Shown in pieces: positions 10,183 to 24,370 of a stretch of 64,000 nucleotides of DNA. The DNA comes from Pyxicephalus adspersus (lineage: Eukaryota; Chordata; Amphibia; Anura; Pyxicephalidae). Under the pieces are notes generated by a model, which saw nothing but the letters and a program-made list of their open reading frames with translations, was not told where the DNA came from and did not search any database. How positions within the stretch are numbered: position 1 is the stretch's first letter; the number at the start of each line of letters is the position of its first letter. Both the position numbers and the translations under genes were made by a program. The stretch is taken from NCBI RefSeq assembly GCF_032062135.1, contig NC_092859.1:107725473-107789472 (forward strand). The letters are read 5' to 3'.

Positions 10183-13100
10183 CTAAAAAGAACTACCTCT
10201 TCTATAAAGGTTCTGGCACCATGGCATTCTTAAAACTTTAAAATGGAAAAAGCTAGGTAACATGTCATTGCAGTTATGGGGCCTACTGACTCCCCACTGT
10301 CACAGGAGGGTGATAGCCATCTACGGCAGGGTGCAACAGATGCAATAGAAAAAAAAAAAGCAAAGCAGGAACTGAGTCAAACTAGGAGGTCTGGACACGC
10401 AAATGTGATCAGGAAAAAGCAGAAACCCAGACTCTAAAAGTGGTAACCAAGGACAGACTAAGTCTAGCCACATATAAACTAGAAAAAAAATAGGAATATG
10501 GTAGCCAGATAAATAGCAACACGCCTATATTCTGGCATTGGGTGCAAATATTCTTAGCCACATTTAAGTGTTACTGATTGATTGCAAGCATTCAAACTGC
10601 CTACATTATACAGTATAGGTAATATAGTGTCCTTTATTTTATGTATAGATGGATCCAGTAAAGCCTATTTTAGGGCAAAATTTAAAATTTGCCTATCCCT
10701 AAGAAAAAACATGGAAATTGTGGGTGAAAATTAAAGTCCCCTTCTGTATTTTTTATATGTGCCCAGTTGCAATGATTTCCTTTCCTGTCTTGGAGATTCA
10801 ACAGGAAGAGAGAACAAATCGCTCCACAGTTAGGGAAACTCACCTCTTAGCCAGTTTTTACTGAGAGTAGGTGTTCCAATAAGACTATTACCTTCATATC
10901 CCGTTCTCAAAAAGTTTGAATTTGTCATTATTTTCTGCCCTATTACAATTGTGAACAGGACAAGTAGGGAGGGTAAACCCTCCGACCATAGTCACAAACA
11001 TCAATTAAGACCTGACAGGGTCCTAGCCCTATCTTTTCTATACAAAATAAAGAAAAGCTTTGGCTATGCATACATTTAAAGCTCTCCATGCTAACCCTAT
11101 TTTTTGGTTTTCTTGGTAAGTGAACATATACCAAAGATCGCATTATCTGGAGTTTAGCAAAGTCAAGCCCCTGTATCTTAAAATATTAAGGTTAAGTCTC
11201 CGCAAGTGTTGTTTTCCTAATTTTCCGGGTCATTAAAATCCTAATGGCTTTCATTGACTTTGCCTATGGCAGTTTAGAGTCTACGTTTAACCTGCTTTAC
11301 AATGCAGTTTATGTCTTTGGATGTAGCATGTCCTATTGAGGTGTGTTTGAAAGGCTGGCAAAGCAGGTTAAGCACAGCCTTTTCTTGTTAAATTCTGTTT
11401 GCTATTCAGAATTATGCATATGCATAATGCAAATTAGTTTGCTTTTTAAATGTGCATAAATAGCAACTGCAGCATTTAAAAAAAAGCGGCCTGTGAACAG
11501 TTTCCCTAAGAGAGAGGTTTCTCTCAATATTAATATTGATATAACGCATCTTACATTGCCTGATTACAAGCAGTCCAGGTTCCTATTAACATATATTTGA
11601 AATCCATTTCCATTTTTATGGTATGCCCCCTGCACAGTACATAAAGTGACTTCCAGTCAGTGGTTTAGAGAGGGACAGAGGTCCATGTTCAGTGTATGTT
11701 GAATTGTGCCCGATCTCACTGTGGGCTTCATATTGGGATTCAAATACACAGAACCTCCAAGGCTCAAAAAGGAAGTAAAAGGTATTTCCAGGAGCTTTGT
11801 ACAGTTACATAAAATCATGCAATTCAGATAGTTTAAATATTTGTAATATTGTGAATGTTGAAGGACACCTACTGTACACTAATAGCAATATGTGGGAGGT
11901 CATTCTGTCATTCTAAAGCACTGGTTTCTTGGATGATTCTGGCTCCATTACTAACAAGAAACATGCATGTAGCCAGTCAAAGTGAAAATTATTACAGGAG
12001 GTCCCAAATGACAGTTTCCTGTAAAGCTCAATGTTGTGGCTTTTATATGAACTAATGAAGGATATTATTTCACCAACAGACAAACTGCTACTGGGCTATC
12101 AGGAACATGTCTAGGTGCTTATAACAATCACTTTATATTGTGTTTATATTTCAATTCTGCACTGCATTTGGAAATTAATTTAAGGACAGCAAGAAATGTT
12201 GTTGTTAGGAAATTTTGACCATAAGTTCCTAAGAACCTTAAAATAGTTTGCAAAGGCTTTTACAACAAAGTCATTACATCTGTAAGTAGGTCCAGCCAAA
12301 CTTAAAAGTGGATTTCTTTGCAAATCATTCCTGTTTAAATGAAGAACGGTTATGTTTACTGCATACTTGCTGCACCCTTTTCCTGTTACAAACAGATGTC
12401 CTGTTACTCCTCTATGCAAATATCTTATCCTTAGTAGTAATGTCTCCCTGCAGGTGTTATCATGGAAGAAGTTAGATTTTTCCATAATCTCTTCTTTTAA
12501 ACTCTAAATACATTGCTCTATTATCTTTCTAATTCTTTGCACAATTATTGCATTTTATACATTTAAGATGAGGATTCTGTGCTTAAATTTTTTTTAAATA
12601 CCCAGTTAGTCCAATTATTGCCAGATTATGCACTTTTAATACTTTATTATAGAGTCTCGTTTTTGTAGAACTACCATTTCTTCACCATCACTGTGTGCAC
12701 CCCACCCCCAAAAAATAAGGTGGATGTACTAATCCTATGCCTAGTGTGTAACCTCTGACACCTAATATACATAAACTTTGTTTTTTTTAAATTAAAAAAT
12801 GTAATTTAAAATGGCCACTGGATTGCCCATACGGAACCCATACTTACGTATAGTGTAACTTTGGAGCAACGAATACCAAATAATTATAGAACAATCCAGA
12901 AAGCCCATGTTCCACAATGACCAGTTCAGGTAATTGTGAAAATTTTCATTTTTTTATCTTGTTTTTATTTGGTTTATGGAAGCATGACATACCTACATGA
13001 TGCAGAGTTAAAAATGTTTGCTTCATTTTCTTTCTCAATGATAACTGCTTTTAGCAGACAAAGTAAAAAAAAATCTGCAGCAGGGTCAGAGACAAAAATA

Positions 13101-13196
13101 CAAATCTGAAAGTTTGAGTTTCCAGAGTGCCCTCTCTGGGGAAAAGCACTTTTCAATATCTCTATGCCTAAAGGAATTGTAAAAAGGAATCAACCT

Positions 13197-13443
13197 GGGG
13201 GTCTAATCTTTTCAACTTGGGGCTGAAATATCCACTCTGCAATAATAGCATTTGAGTGTTGTAGCAATAGTATATAGCAATAGTGTGTTGGCCTGCAGTG
13301 CACTGGTGAAATGTGTTTAGGGCACCAATAAGCAACCAAGTATGCCAATGTATCCTGTGAATTGCCGCACATTGGGTAAATGCACAAGTGTCTGAATGGA
13401 AACATATGCATTAGCACAAAGCAGTAGTAGGAATGAGCCCCTA
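13197..13443. mobile_element. Possible MITE with weak inverted ends
   Basis: The left end GGGGGTCTAATCTTTTCAAC and the right end, reversed, AGGGGCTCATTCCTACTAC, are loosely similar. The block is more GC-balanced than its surroundings. The evidence is weak and the borders are approximate. Confidence 0.3.
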
Positions 13444-16400
13444 AATGAAGTATGGGTGAATTTCTTAGCATAAGCAAAATCTCAATATGTCACAGGCTTT
13501 CACTTGCCTGAATTTCCTAATTAGTTAAATACCGCATGCAATGATAAATGAAGAATATTTCTAAAATTGTTTTTTTATTGCAGTAATAATTTACTTAGTC
13601 TTCCCCAATATTGCCAGATATCCCAATGTCAGTTTCAAATGGCACATTGAGCTTTGGAAGAAAATGTGTTGGCCAGATGTTTTCACATTGAACTTGGCTT
13701 TAATACAGAGTTTAACAATATCACTGTGTTGTCTGCATGCGTTATACTCTCACAATAAATATTAATAAACAGGCTAACCATTCATATTTACAATTTTATT
13801 CATGAACCATAAAGTTAATATAGATATATATATATAACCATTTATTGGTCATTAGGACAACAAAAAGTAAAACCTAAACTACACTACGCTTTACCTAATG
13901 TATGCAAACGAATATGATGTTTCCAAAGAGCTGTGTATTATCTTATCCTGGGAGCAACCACTACAAAAGGTCCATAAAGCCAAACAATATCACATATCAG
14001 AATATCATTATGATAAAACATGTGCAGTTTATGATTTAGATTTGTGTTTAGGTCTGATTGCTGTAAACAATATCTTTAGTGATTTCCTTATGTTCTTTTG
14101 TGTTTTGTAAACTATTCTCATAACTGAAAAGTAAGAGATACAGAACATTGTATAAGAACAATAAACTGTGCTGATATCTCATTAAATAGTAATACCACAA
14201 AGAGTTAAAACGGACAAGAAAAGATTCACATAGGCATGAACTTTAGGGACTTTAAAAGATTCATGAAAGATGCTGAAGTCACAAGAATACCAAGGATAAG
14301 TGTATGCCTGGCCATTCATCCCACAGGTGCCGATGGCATTTCTTGGAAGCACATTGAGAGCTGTCACAATGTTTTAGGACCAGAGTGATCTGATTTATAC
14401 ATTTCAAGGGCAGAGCTGACAGTTTGAAGTGAAAAGAGGACAAGAATATTCACATAATTATTCTAGTTATTGCATCTTCTATGTGATCCGTTCACTTTAT
14501 GTAATTCATTAAATCATTTCTATTAGACCAAGGTAATTTCATATATTTACCAATGAATACAGTACTACAACCTGCGTTATCAGGGACAGGCTCCATTTAT
14601 TACTGCACTTTTAAATTGTTGAATCACAAAACAATTTCAGATTAAAAAAGAGAGGCCGTGTATAAGAAGACTTTTGTACCTCACTGCCCTAGATAACAGG
14701 CCTTACAACTGTAGCCTACATGACAGCCTGCAACCCAGTACTATGTATATTCATGAGGAATTACAAATGAATGCAGAATGTAACAAGGTGATACCATTAG
14801 TCTGCTGGATTAATTCAGTTAGAAGTAGACCAATATCAGATTAATATAATCCAATCTAGTGCTTGCCCGAGACAGACCAGAAGCCATGACATCACCTTTT
14901 AGTCATGTTATAGATGAGATGAATTACTGCAGGCAAATGAGTGAATGGTGCTGTGCATTCTACACTTTTCACCTTGCTTTTTGCTTCATTGGCTTAGCCT
15001 ATACATGCATTTCTAAGACATCTGCCTTTTATGTTTTAGCTGACCTTGTCTTTTTACAATGTCCCTTTTTCTGTTTGCAAAGCCTCTGCATAAGCCTCTG
15101 TGTTCTATATGTAGACATCTAAACAATCCACATGTTCTCGGAGACAAATTCAAAAAGAAAATATGGAGCGGAACTATTTTTAAAATTAGTTTTCAGATGT
15201 ATATGTCTAAAATCATGTCCCAGTAGAGAAAAGAAGATTTTCTGTTTGGAATTGAATGCTCTTGTATATGCCAAGCAGACTATGTTCTAGGAGGAACTAA
15301 GAAAGTGGCCAATTAGTTTGTTTTACTTTGGATTTTTGTTTTCTTTTAAAAGTCCCTCATGAACATTGCTGTGCATGGAGGAATGAATTTTCAGCTCATT
15401 GTGCAATAATAATAAAAATAATAATGTGGAAGGATCTTGGTAACAAGATTCTTTAGTTGGATCGAGCGGTTGGTATATATTTTGGTCTGTTAAATATGCA
15501 GCACAAATCTTGAGTTTGGATTGGGTCTATGCATTTGAGCTGTTGTAAGCCAATTCCCTTAGTCCGCAACCAAGCCTCCAGCTGAAACATTGATCTTTTC
15601 TAATGATTACCGTGTTTTTGTAAAGTTTTCTAAGCTGTAGCAAAATAATACAAACCTGCTGGTTTATAGTGAATGTAGCAATTTACCAATTTATATTTAG
15701 CCCAGGTGAGATTGCAACATATTTATAGTATAATATTGTATACAAATATATAACTGAAATGTTACAAAGTTGTTAGATTACAAGCAAAACAGTAAAATAG
15801 TATGGTTCATGCCTAATTTGTTTATAAAAGCAAGCACCAAAAATATAACTGCGCAGAACCTGATATTAGCTTTTGCAAACAGGTACCATTGTAAGATTGC
15901 ACATCCCTTGCTGACACACACGTGAAGGTGCAATCTATTCTGTTTCAATCCTTTGTATGATGCTTGATTGGTTTTTGATAGAAATAGTTTGTTTTTAATG
16001 CATTGTTTTATACATGCTGTCAGATGTGTTTAGCAAAATGATTTACAGATGTTTAAGATTCATCGGCTTCAATGTGATGTTTATTTTTATTTTTATTTTT
16101 AATATCTTTGGCCAAACGAACTGGGTCAAGTACAACACAATTGAATTACCTCATCTTACTCCCTACAGCCACACACTGCTCCAGTTTTGTTGCCCAGAAA
16201 TATTTCATGCTGTAATAATGTAAATCAGCTGTGCCATATGGATGATTGCCTCAGTACGTCTCTATGAGAGGACATTTTACCCATGTTTGTATAGGTGGGG
16301 AGAAATTACCATTTTGATTTGATAGTAATCCAGCTAATGGCAGTTAATTACTTGGATGGTGGATCCCCCAAAGGACACTATTGTTTACTGAATATCAAGC

Positions 16401-16678
16401 TCTTCTTAAAAGATGAGAGCATTTGTCAATGTGTTCCATTTGTAGGAGTTTGAGAGAGCGGAAACGTCAAACTATCTATTTTTTTTAGAAAAGACACTTG
16501 AAATATCTTCTCCACAGTACTTTTGGCCATGTAGGACCCTAGCCTTTTTTAGCATATTTGCTTATAATTTTCTGCATATTGTTTACCTTTGAGTTTCAGA
16601 TTTCCATTTTTTTTTTCAAATCTTCCTTATCATCATGTATCATCTGCTGGTCTGCTTTATATATACTGTTTTTTTTTA

Positions 16679-17056
16679 TTAAAGTGTACCTAAACTCAGA
16701 ATGTTTACTTTACGTAAAAGGTAGACAACCCTTTTAGAAAAAATTTTGTTTGTGTTTTTTAAGTGCAAAACCCTTTTTTTAAAAAAAAAAAAGGTGCAGC
16801 ACCGCCCTCTTATTCCTTGATAAAGAATTAATGGGAACACAGAGCCTCCCAGGATACCTACGTCACACACCCCGTGAGGCTCTTGGCTGCTCTTTCAGCG
16901 CATGCCGATCGGGTGACATAGAAGAGAGTAGAAGAGAGCAGAAGACAGATACCGGGACGACTGGGGACCTAATGGAAGAAGCCTCCCGGCGGATAAACTG
17001 ATCTGCAGGATAGAAGGTAAGTGTGTTTTTTTGTGTTGGGTTTACTTCCGCTTTAA
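16679..17056 (+). mobile_element. TTAA-flanked MITE family D, copy 1
   Basis: The element is bounded by TTAA at 16679-16682 and 17053-17056, with similar inverted ends (AGTGTACCTAAACTCAG on the left; AGCGGAAGTAAACCCAAC read from the right). TTAA duplication is the signature of piggyBac-type transposition, so this is inferred to be a piggyBac-type miniature. It has no transposase. Copy 2 is at 45306-45951 in the opposite orientation and a degraded copy 3 is near 22215. Shared core blocks include GGGAACACAGAGCCTCCCAG and GCATGCCGATCGGGTGAC. Confidence 0.75.
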
Positions 17057-17240
17057 GTGGTACATTTTCCCCAATGTACACTATGCATCATTTACAAATC
17101 TGAGTCAAATCTGTATGTTTCTGTAAATAGGTTTATAGTACTATTGTCTTTCTAACTTTACCATGCTTAGAAAATGTGGCATGGATCCCCTTCAGCACTT
17201 TCTGTAACCATATTGAAACCTCTCTTCACCTTCACACAGT

Positions 17241-17456
17241 GGGCCTGATTCATTAAAGCTCTCTAAGACTGGAGAAGATAGACTATCATGAAAAAACATA
17301 GGTGATCCATGTTTTTCATCAATGAAACCTGAAATGGATTTTTTAAAAATCATTAGCTATTGGTAAATGTTTTCAGTCCTGGACAAGATCCAGTCCAAGT
17401 TTGCTAATTGACCCAGGTTTTTCTGCGGTAGTTTATCATGTCCAGCCTGTTTGATT
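17241..17456. mobile_element. Palindromic MITE family A, diverged copy
   Basis: It starts GGGCCTGATTCATTAAAGC and carries a clear left arm (CTCTCTAAGACTGGAGAAG); the right arm is decayed (TTTATCATGTCCAGCC) and the terminal CTTTAATAAATCAGG is lost. The right border is approximate. Confidence 0.7.
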
Positions 17457-18447
17457 ATAGCTTCATGTATTTTCAGAGTTTTTTGTATGTTTGAACTTAG
17501 TTTTAGCTACATTGAAAAGTAGCAGATTTTTCTGTTTTTTAGCATTGTAGTAATTACACATTTCCAAATATATTACATGGTTAAAAAATAGCACTTTTTG
17601 ATTTCTAATTATACATATTTTATAAGACAAACCCTCTACGGAAGGTCTGGCCTTCAAGGCTTCTGTATGATGGCACATTGCCTTCCAGTTTAGCTGGCAA
17701 CCCAAATGCCCAGAATCCCACAGTAAATTTCAACTCATTGCAATGGTGCATTCCTAAATTTCCAGGTCTTCTAGAGGGCACAGCGACATCACCTGTGCCA
17801 GTCCAAAGCTAAAGAGGCCCGCACTCAGATTGTATACATGTAATTGTAAAGCCATTTGCAAGAGGGGACAGATGCTAAGAAAAAGACAGACCTTATATCT
17901 ATTAGCTTTAAACTATTGAGCACATTCTAGTATTCTTTGTTCTTTCTAAAGTCAACTTCTGTCCTCTTCCTATTTTAACTAGTACTCCTTATATTAGAGA
18001 ATTTTACCTAAATTGATGTGCTTAATGTCTCCTATTGTGCTTCCATAGTTGCCAGCAAACTAGCCTAATCTTCTGTAAAGTATCTAGAGTTAGTGTAAGA
18101 TGACTTACTTTGCTCTTTAAACTCGTGAGTTTGATCTCCCCATTGAAGCCGTCCTACCAACACTGGAGGAGCCACTTTCTCTTCGTCCAAATCATTGTAT
18201 GGTGAAATAAAAAAAAAAATTTGCAGTATGAGTTGAATCTCTGCTTAAAGTGTTTGTAACATCCAAACTTTTTTTTATTGGTGTCTCTGACTTTTCTGGG
18301 AAAATGTACCTGATTATTGACCCTGGTCACCATTAGAAACAGGAGGTAAATGAGTAAACTGGTTCTGGTGACATTTAACTCAAGAGGGGGTATACCTTTG
18401 GTCGAGAGATATCTTTTCAAACTCATGCTGTCCCATTACTTGGTAGA

Positions 18448-18785
18448 CTAAAGCTACATACACACGTGCAATTATTGTCGTTGGAAAGGATCTTTCACAA
18501 TCCTTTTCAACGACTAAGGACTGCACAATGCATGAACGAGAGCTGTACGTACAGCACCGTTCTGCTCTATAGAGAGGGGAGAAGGAGAATGACGGAGCGG
18601 CACCCCGCTGCGCTCTCTCCCCCTTCCCTTGCATTAGGATCGTTCGTCATCCATCGTCCGTGGATCCGCCAGGACAATCTTTGGATGATGGACGACAGGC
18701 GCTGTACACACGCCAGATTATCGCCCGATATCGTCCCTGAACCGATTATCAGGCAAGAACCATTGGACGTGTGTACCCAGCTTAA
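18448..18785 (+). mobile_element. TTAA-flanked MITE family E, full copy
   Basis: The ends AGCTACATACACACGTGCAAT and (reversed) AGCTGGGTACACACGTCCAAT are inverted copies. Flanks are CTAA (18448-18451) and TTAA (18782-18785), fitting TTAA target use with one substitution, so a piggyBac-type origin is inferred. Inside the left end is a hairpin (18478-18513: TCGTTGGAAAGGATC... and its complement). The body is GC-rich for this window, and open frames across it on both strands are not genes. A second copy in opposite orientation lies at 41713-41995. Confidence 0.8.
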
Positions 18786-20311
18786 CTCTTTAACATACAT
18801 GTATAATTAAATACGGAAGAACCTCAATAATCCAGAGATCTGAGCGTTCCATAACAAAAGTCCTTTCAGAAAATACAGTAGAAAAGATACAGACCTTCCC
18901 CCAGGTTATCTGCCATTTATTTCTACCCTCTGCTTATATGCATGCCATTACTCATAATTCAGATATTTTTTTGAAAAAGAAGTCAATTACCAGTGAAAAC
19001 CCTGCGAGTTTGCTGATGGCATGTCTTTTCATTTTATTATGTTAATCAAGGACGTTTACTGTACAGCAAAAATATAGGCTCTCAAAATGCACAGAATGTA
19101 CAGAGATGAATAATGTTTTTGTTAGTTGTCTATTTCAACAAATTTCTGACAAGAGAAGACTGCTACTGGGGTCACTGGTAATTTCCCCTGCCGGGCATTC
19201 AAGATAACTTATATGAGCAGTCTTCAGACTAGACTGCAGATGTGTTTAATATCTTCTGGTGTAGTCTGTAAGCATTGCAGAAGCTAAAATAATAGGGACT
19301 ATTCCTTTTTTGTATGAACTAACATAAGGAAGTGTAAGAAAATGCTTCTTTTATTCACGTCTCAACTCGAACTAAACTCAAAATGGCCCCAAACAATTAA
19401 AGCTAATCTACCCGGATTAGTATTATTTATAAGTATTACCTTTGGAAATTAGTTTTCTCAATTTGCAAATCCAAATGTATAACTGTTCATCTTTCCAGGA
19501 GCTTTTGTGTATTTGTCTGAGGTTTTACAGTTGCGCAGCACCTACTTCCTGTGACTACATGTCCCATCCCTCCTCATGTAGACACATGGTTTGTACTGTA
19601 ATGCAGAGAACATGGGAAGTATTGTCTGGCATCTATCATGTTTTGCACATTTGTCCCATTAAAAGGGTGTTCTTTACACTACTTTGCTTCCATACTCTGC
19701 TTTGATTCACTAATCGATCTGATTATTAGAATCTTCTGTGTTTTGTGTTTAGTTGGGCTTTAAAACTCAACGATTCTTTCCATGTTGGTGTTATAAAGCT
19801 GGTCAGTATTTTTTCCTATATGTTTATATTGTATTTTCATAGATTTTTCTTGCTGGCATAAGGGAACTGTAAAAATACTGTGCTAATGTTATCACTACAG
19901 GTGCAATCATAAGCTACCTTCTAATATTTCAGCATGGCTAAGCACAGTATAAATTTAGAGCCAAAATGACAAATGAAAGGTAACAAATACTGCTACTAAA
20001 CCCACCTTGTAGTATCAGATTTGTTAGAGTGGAGGTGGAGTAACCAGTTGGCCACCAACAAGCTACAAAGTACAATGTGATTTAAAAATACATTGTAGCA
20101 ACAATAAAAAATGTAGTACTTCTCTATATTTATATCCACCCAAATGTTACTCAAATGCACTTTTTTATGTGTGGTTTCTGTTTTGGTTTTGTTTGTTTCT
20201 GTTCATTTGTGATTATTGTGATTATTAATCATTCTATTCTAAGCTCTGCAAGGTCAAACTGTGACCTCTTGAAAAAAAAAAGTGTTTGGGAATTCTCAAA
20301 AAATCTAGCAG

Positions 20312-20346
20312 TACTTATTTAGACCATAATACTTATTTAGACCATG
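20312..20346. repeat. Short tandem duplication, 17-18 base unit
   Basis: TACTTATTTAGACCAT occurs twice in succession (20312-20327 and 20330-20345), with the second unit offset by two bases. Confidence 0.85.
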
Positions 20347-22207
20347 AGTGTGGGAATGTATCAGTTGCTATGACACAAGGGTCTGGGAATCCCTAGTTTA
20401 ATAGCAGGATGTACCCATACTAATGATGCATAATTTCACTTACTCACCATGCTTACATTTTTGTAATCAGATAAATCCATCATAGCCACATGGCCCTTTT
20501 GTTCATTTTTCAGCATTAAACTCCCACTAACTGTGATATTCTCTTTTGTACCCAAGCAAAAAATGTTGAAGATGTATATGCTGATCTTTGTATAACATTT
20601 GAAACTTTACCTGGTAATAATTTTAAATAATCGATACCTGTATGTTTATATTAGAAAGAATCTTGTGTATGAGAACTGTTAATTCTCTTGAATGGCTTAT
20701 ACTTATACTTATAATTAAAGACCCATATGTCACCTGGCATTCATTTTATTTGCATTGGAAAGTATAGCTTCACCACAGCAACCTGGGGCTGTGCCACATG
20801 AGCTGTACTGTGGTTTAGTGACAAAATGTGATCACAATCCATTGTTTTAAAGCCTCATAATAGAGTCAGAAAATCTTACACATTCATATGTGTGGTTAGG
20901 TATGGTGGACCTAACAATTTTGTTTCCATAAAGATATAGCATCATTTTTTTCTAATGTTGGCATAAAAAAAGTTAAGTGATGCATTTATCTATGGCTAAG
21001 CCCTGGATGGAGTAAAATGCGTCAGCTGGGGAAGCTTGGGTCTGGTGGATGGCTCTCTGCCTATGCACCAGTCTGACTCAGCGTAGTTTTTGGAAGAAAA
21101 AAAGATTACCAGGCAATAGTGTGGTTCTTTTTTTTTTTTTTTTACTAGAGTTCTGTCAGGTCTTTGGATGCACCACATGAGTCTGCACCTGTGTGCGAAA
21201 CCATTGGTTTACCTGGAGTGACATCAATGAGTCACTCTACAATTTATTTAATCCACAAGCAAGGCACTAGTACCTTACTATAAAAAAGTTGGGAAAGGAG
21301 ATTCATTTGGTTGCAGACTAAAAGCTAACTTTTCTTTTATTGTTTTACTCTTTTACTCCAATACGATACATTTTTTTCCCATAAGTTACAGGTTGATACA
21401 TTGAAAACATCATGCATTCACATGGTTAGTCACCAAGACCCAGAATATAATTATGATCCAATAAAAGAAAAATACTGCCAGAATCCAGTATGCATTTTTT
21501 TCTCAGAAATCAGCATGTGCACTTTTGAACATGTGCCATGTTTTATTGCACTGTCAGGCATCTTTAATAGCTTCAGACAAGAGGATACTGGGTTGTAATT
21601 CCCTGGAGTTGGCAGCCTTACAGTAAGAAATTTGTGGCAAAAGCTTTTTATCTTATGTTAAAATAACCATTGATTTTTTTCTTTATTTATTGTGTCCAGG
21701 TCAGTATCAAATTAGCCAAATGCTATGGTATTATGTTTTGTCAGCTTTCTAGTCTTGCTGAGCTTTTGTCAAATTTTCTAATGTTGAATCATTGCAAGCC
21801 AATGTTATTTGTCCATTCTTTTGCTGAGTTTTTAGCATGCAGAACACTGATGCTGAATTTTATTTGATGGATATCCTAGATAGCAATATTAGAAAAGAAG
21901 ATCTAGGATACTTTTATTGTTAAAATCTAGTGTTCTAGGAAATTCAATATGGTAAAAGCTAAATTAAGAAATGAAGCTGTCATTTTTCTGCCTGCGTATG
22001 CCTGTATATACATACAACATATATCCCGTCTGCTATATTTATATTTGTATTTTTTGTCTTTGCTGTAAATCTGTCACAAATCTGCACAAATCATGCTACA
22101 ACATATAAAAAAATATTAAAACCATGAAAACAATTAATGGATTTTTAGAAATAGTCAGATTTTTTTTAATAGTCTAGTCTAACGTTTAATTGTAAAGCAT
22201 TTGTTTT

Positions 22208-22340
22208 TATTAAATGCCTTTTTTTAACAAAAAACAAAAGTCTGAATGGGAGTGCAGAGCCCCTTGGTATACATGTGACACAAATCCCAGGAGGCTTTGA
22301 GCTGCTCCTTCTGCACCTGCCTGAGATTAAAACAATTCAA
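22208..22340 (+). mobile_element. MITE family D, degraded copy 3
   Basis: The run GGGAGTGCAGAGCCCCTTGG, then ATACATGTGACACAAATCCC and AGGAGGCTTTGAGCTGCTCC aligns with GGGAACACAGAGCCTCCCAG, ATACCTACGTCACACACCCC and GTGAGGCTCTTGGCTGCTC of the copy at 16679-17056. The ends and TTAA flanks are lost, so borders are approximate. Confidence 0.55.
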
Positions 22341-22770
22341 GGTTTTTGTACTTGAAATCTTGAAACAGTCAAATAAAAGAAGAAGTGTCCATGTTTTGAA
22401 CCAGCAAAAAGGTCCATGAAGTTCTCTGAAGCAGCATTGAAAGGATCTGCAAGTGTGCAAGTGCAGTCACCAAGATGTAGTAATTAAAGCAAGTGACTGG
22501 TGAATTCTGATCCCCTGGATCCCCATCTTGTCATCCTGGTGCTGTCATCCACACATGTGCAGAAAATAATTGCTTAGTCCATCATCCAAAAAAGTAGCAA
22601 ATTTTGCTGGAAGCAGCCTTGTCCTTTTACATTGGGCACCAAGCTCCAGACTGTAATGAAAAGTGGTCCAATTACAGGGCACGCACCCCTTGCATGAAGA
22701 GTCCCTGTTTGTAAATGATCAGTCTAGCACCCTGTGTAAGCTAGGCGTTATGTGCTGTTTAAGGCCTAAC

Positions 22771-22896
22771 CCCCAATTACGCAGCGCTGTACAATAAATA
22801 GGGGTTGAAAACGACAGACAGATACAGACAGATACACAGGAGGAGGAGAGGACCCTTCCCCAAAGAGCTTACAATCTAGAAGATATAGGTGGAGAA
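22771..22896 (-). mobile_element. SINE tail, minus orientation
   Basis: It contains TTACGCAGCGCTGTACAATA, then AGACAGATACAGACAGATAC, GGAGAGGACCCTTCC and GAGCTTACAATCTAGAAG. These are the same ordered blocks as the longer copy at 52864-53112. The terminal TATAGCGCCAACATA part is missing here. Confidence 0.75.
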
Positions 22897-24370
22897 TAAT
22901 GGTTATGAATGGTGAGCTGCAGGTTCTTTACCCAGGGTTGATGCCATACACAGGGATACACTGATTTATTACATCATTTACACCTACAAGGTTCACAGTG
23001 GAGTGCATGCCACACTAACCATAAGTCACCCACTCTTTTTTAATATGTTTTGTTAACTAAGCCAATCCAGATCAAACTTTTGCTCACTCACAAAAAAATT
23101 AAATAGACCTACAAGTTTGTAGTGTGTTATCCATCTCTCCGCAGACTTTTTCCTAACAGTTAACAGACAAGTGATTTGCATGTTTGGAATTAAAAGGAAC
23201 GGATCATCAAAAATGCAGACAAGCAATTATTTTTCCGCAACATCTGTTTCCTTTTGCACATGTCTAATTGCATACTGTTTGAAGGCTGCCATAGAGAATT
23301 TTTGCAGAGTCTGGTTTATACAGTGTAAGCTGTGATCAATGGGATGGAGAAATTGTAAGGCTAGTGCTTTGCCATTGATTACAGTTACTGCAGAATATTC
23401 TATTTTAAGGTGGTTTTCAATCTGTGAGCCAGAAAGCGTCATTAACAGTAAATGTCACTGTGTATCTGGTGTCAACACACATTAACACCACAGTTGTGAG
23501 TATATTAGGGCTAGAAGACGGAGAGTTGTCATCAATATTTTATAGCAAGAGTTTTTCAGGCATAATCTGGTTTAGTTTTCACAATGATACCAAGTTTCAA
23601 TCTAACAATAAAAATTACATTTTACTTCCTAAATTTTAGAATAAACTGTATTCTTTGACATTTGAACTGGAATTTAATATTTTCTTTAACATATTTATAA
23701 AATTGAAATTCAGTAATAGTCAGGACATCTGTTCAGAGAATACCAGTTGTGGAAAATTCTAAAAAAATAAAAGGAAATGGAAAAGTCTGGAAGCCAATAG
23801 CTACACACAGTGTGTGGCTTGGATTTAAATTCACTATCAAGGCCACTCAATAACTCTCTAATTATCTTTTTCAGCACAGTTCAAAAATAGTTGTAGGTAA
23901 TGTGTAAAATAAATCTTGGACCCTGGTAATGGTGCCCTGAAAACACTGCACATTTGTTCAAATCACAAAAGCTACATTTTTGTGACTCTATTGCTTAGTG
24001 CCCACACAATGGATTCTTCTGGACCCATTGACCATTTACAAAATAAACTATGACATTCTTTGGGATTAAAGAATCTGTATATTCAAATTAACTCTTAAGT
24101 TTTAGGTAGATACTGGCTAGTTAACCTACTGGTTCTTATACATCCAATGATCCCAGTGTTGGGAATAATGCAATAGAGTTGCCAGAAAAACATACTTTCC
24201 TGAATTTTAATTACCTTTATGGTATTGAGAGTCATAATGGAGAGGTGGAAACACCCAAAGGTGGATGGAAACACTAAGCACTCAATGGTGGTTGGCAAAA
24301 ACCATGATTCCTGGGAATTTAATGCAAACACAAACTTCATCACTACTTAACAGTACATCCTCAGACACAA

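Noticed and set aside
18466..18810. 114-codon open frame on plus and overlapping frames on minus
   Set aside because: It lies almost wholly within a GC-rich MITE that has a second copy at 41713-41995 whose frames differ.
21001..21180. Block TAAAATGCGTCAGCTGGGG ending in a long T run, considered as a reverse SINE or RNA gene
   Set aside because: No A or B box, no second copy and no target duplication were seen.
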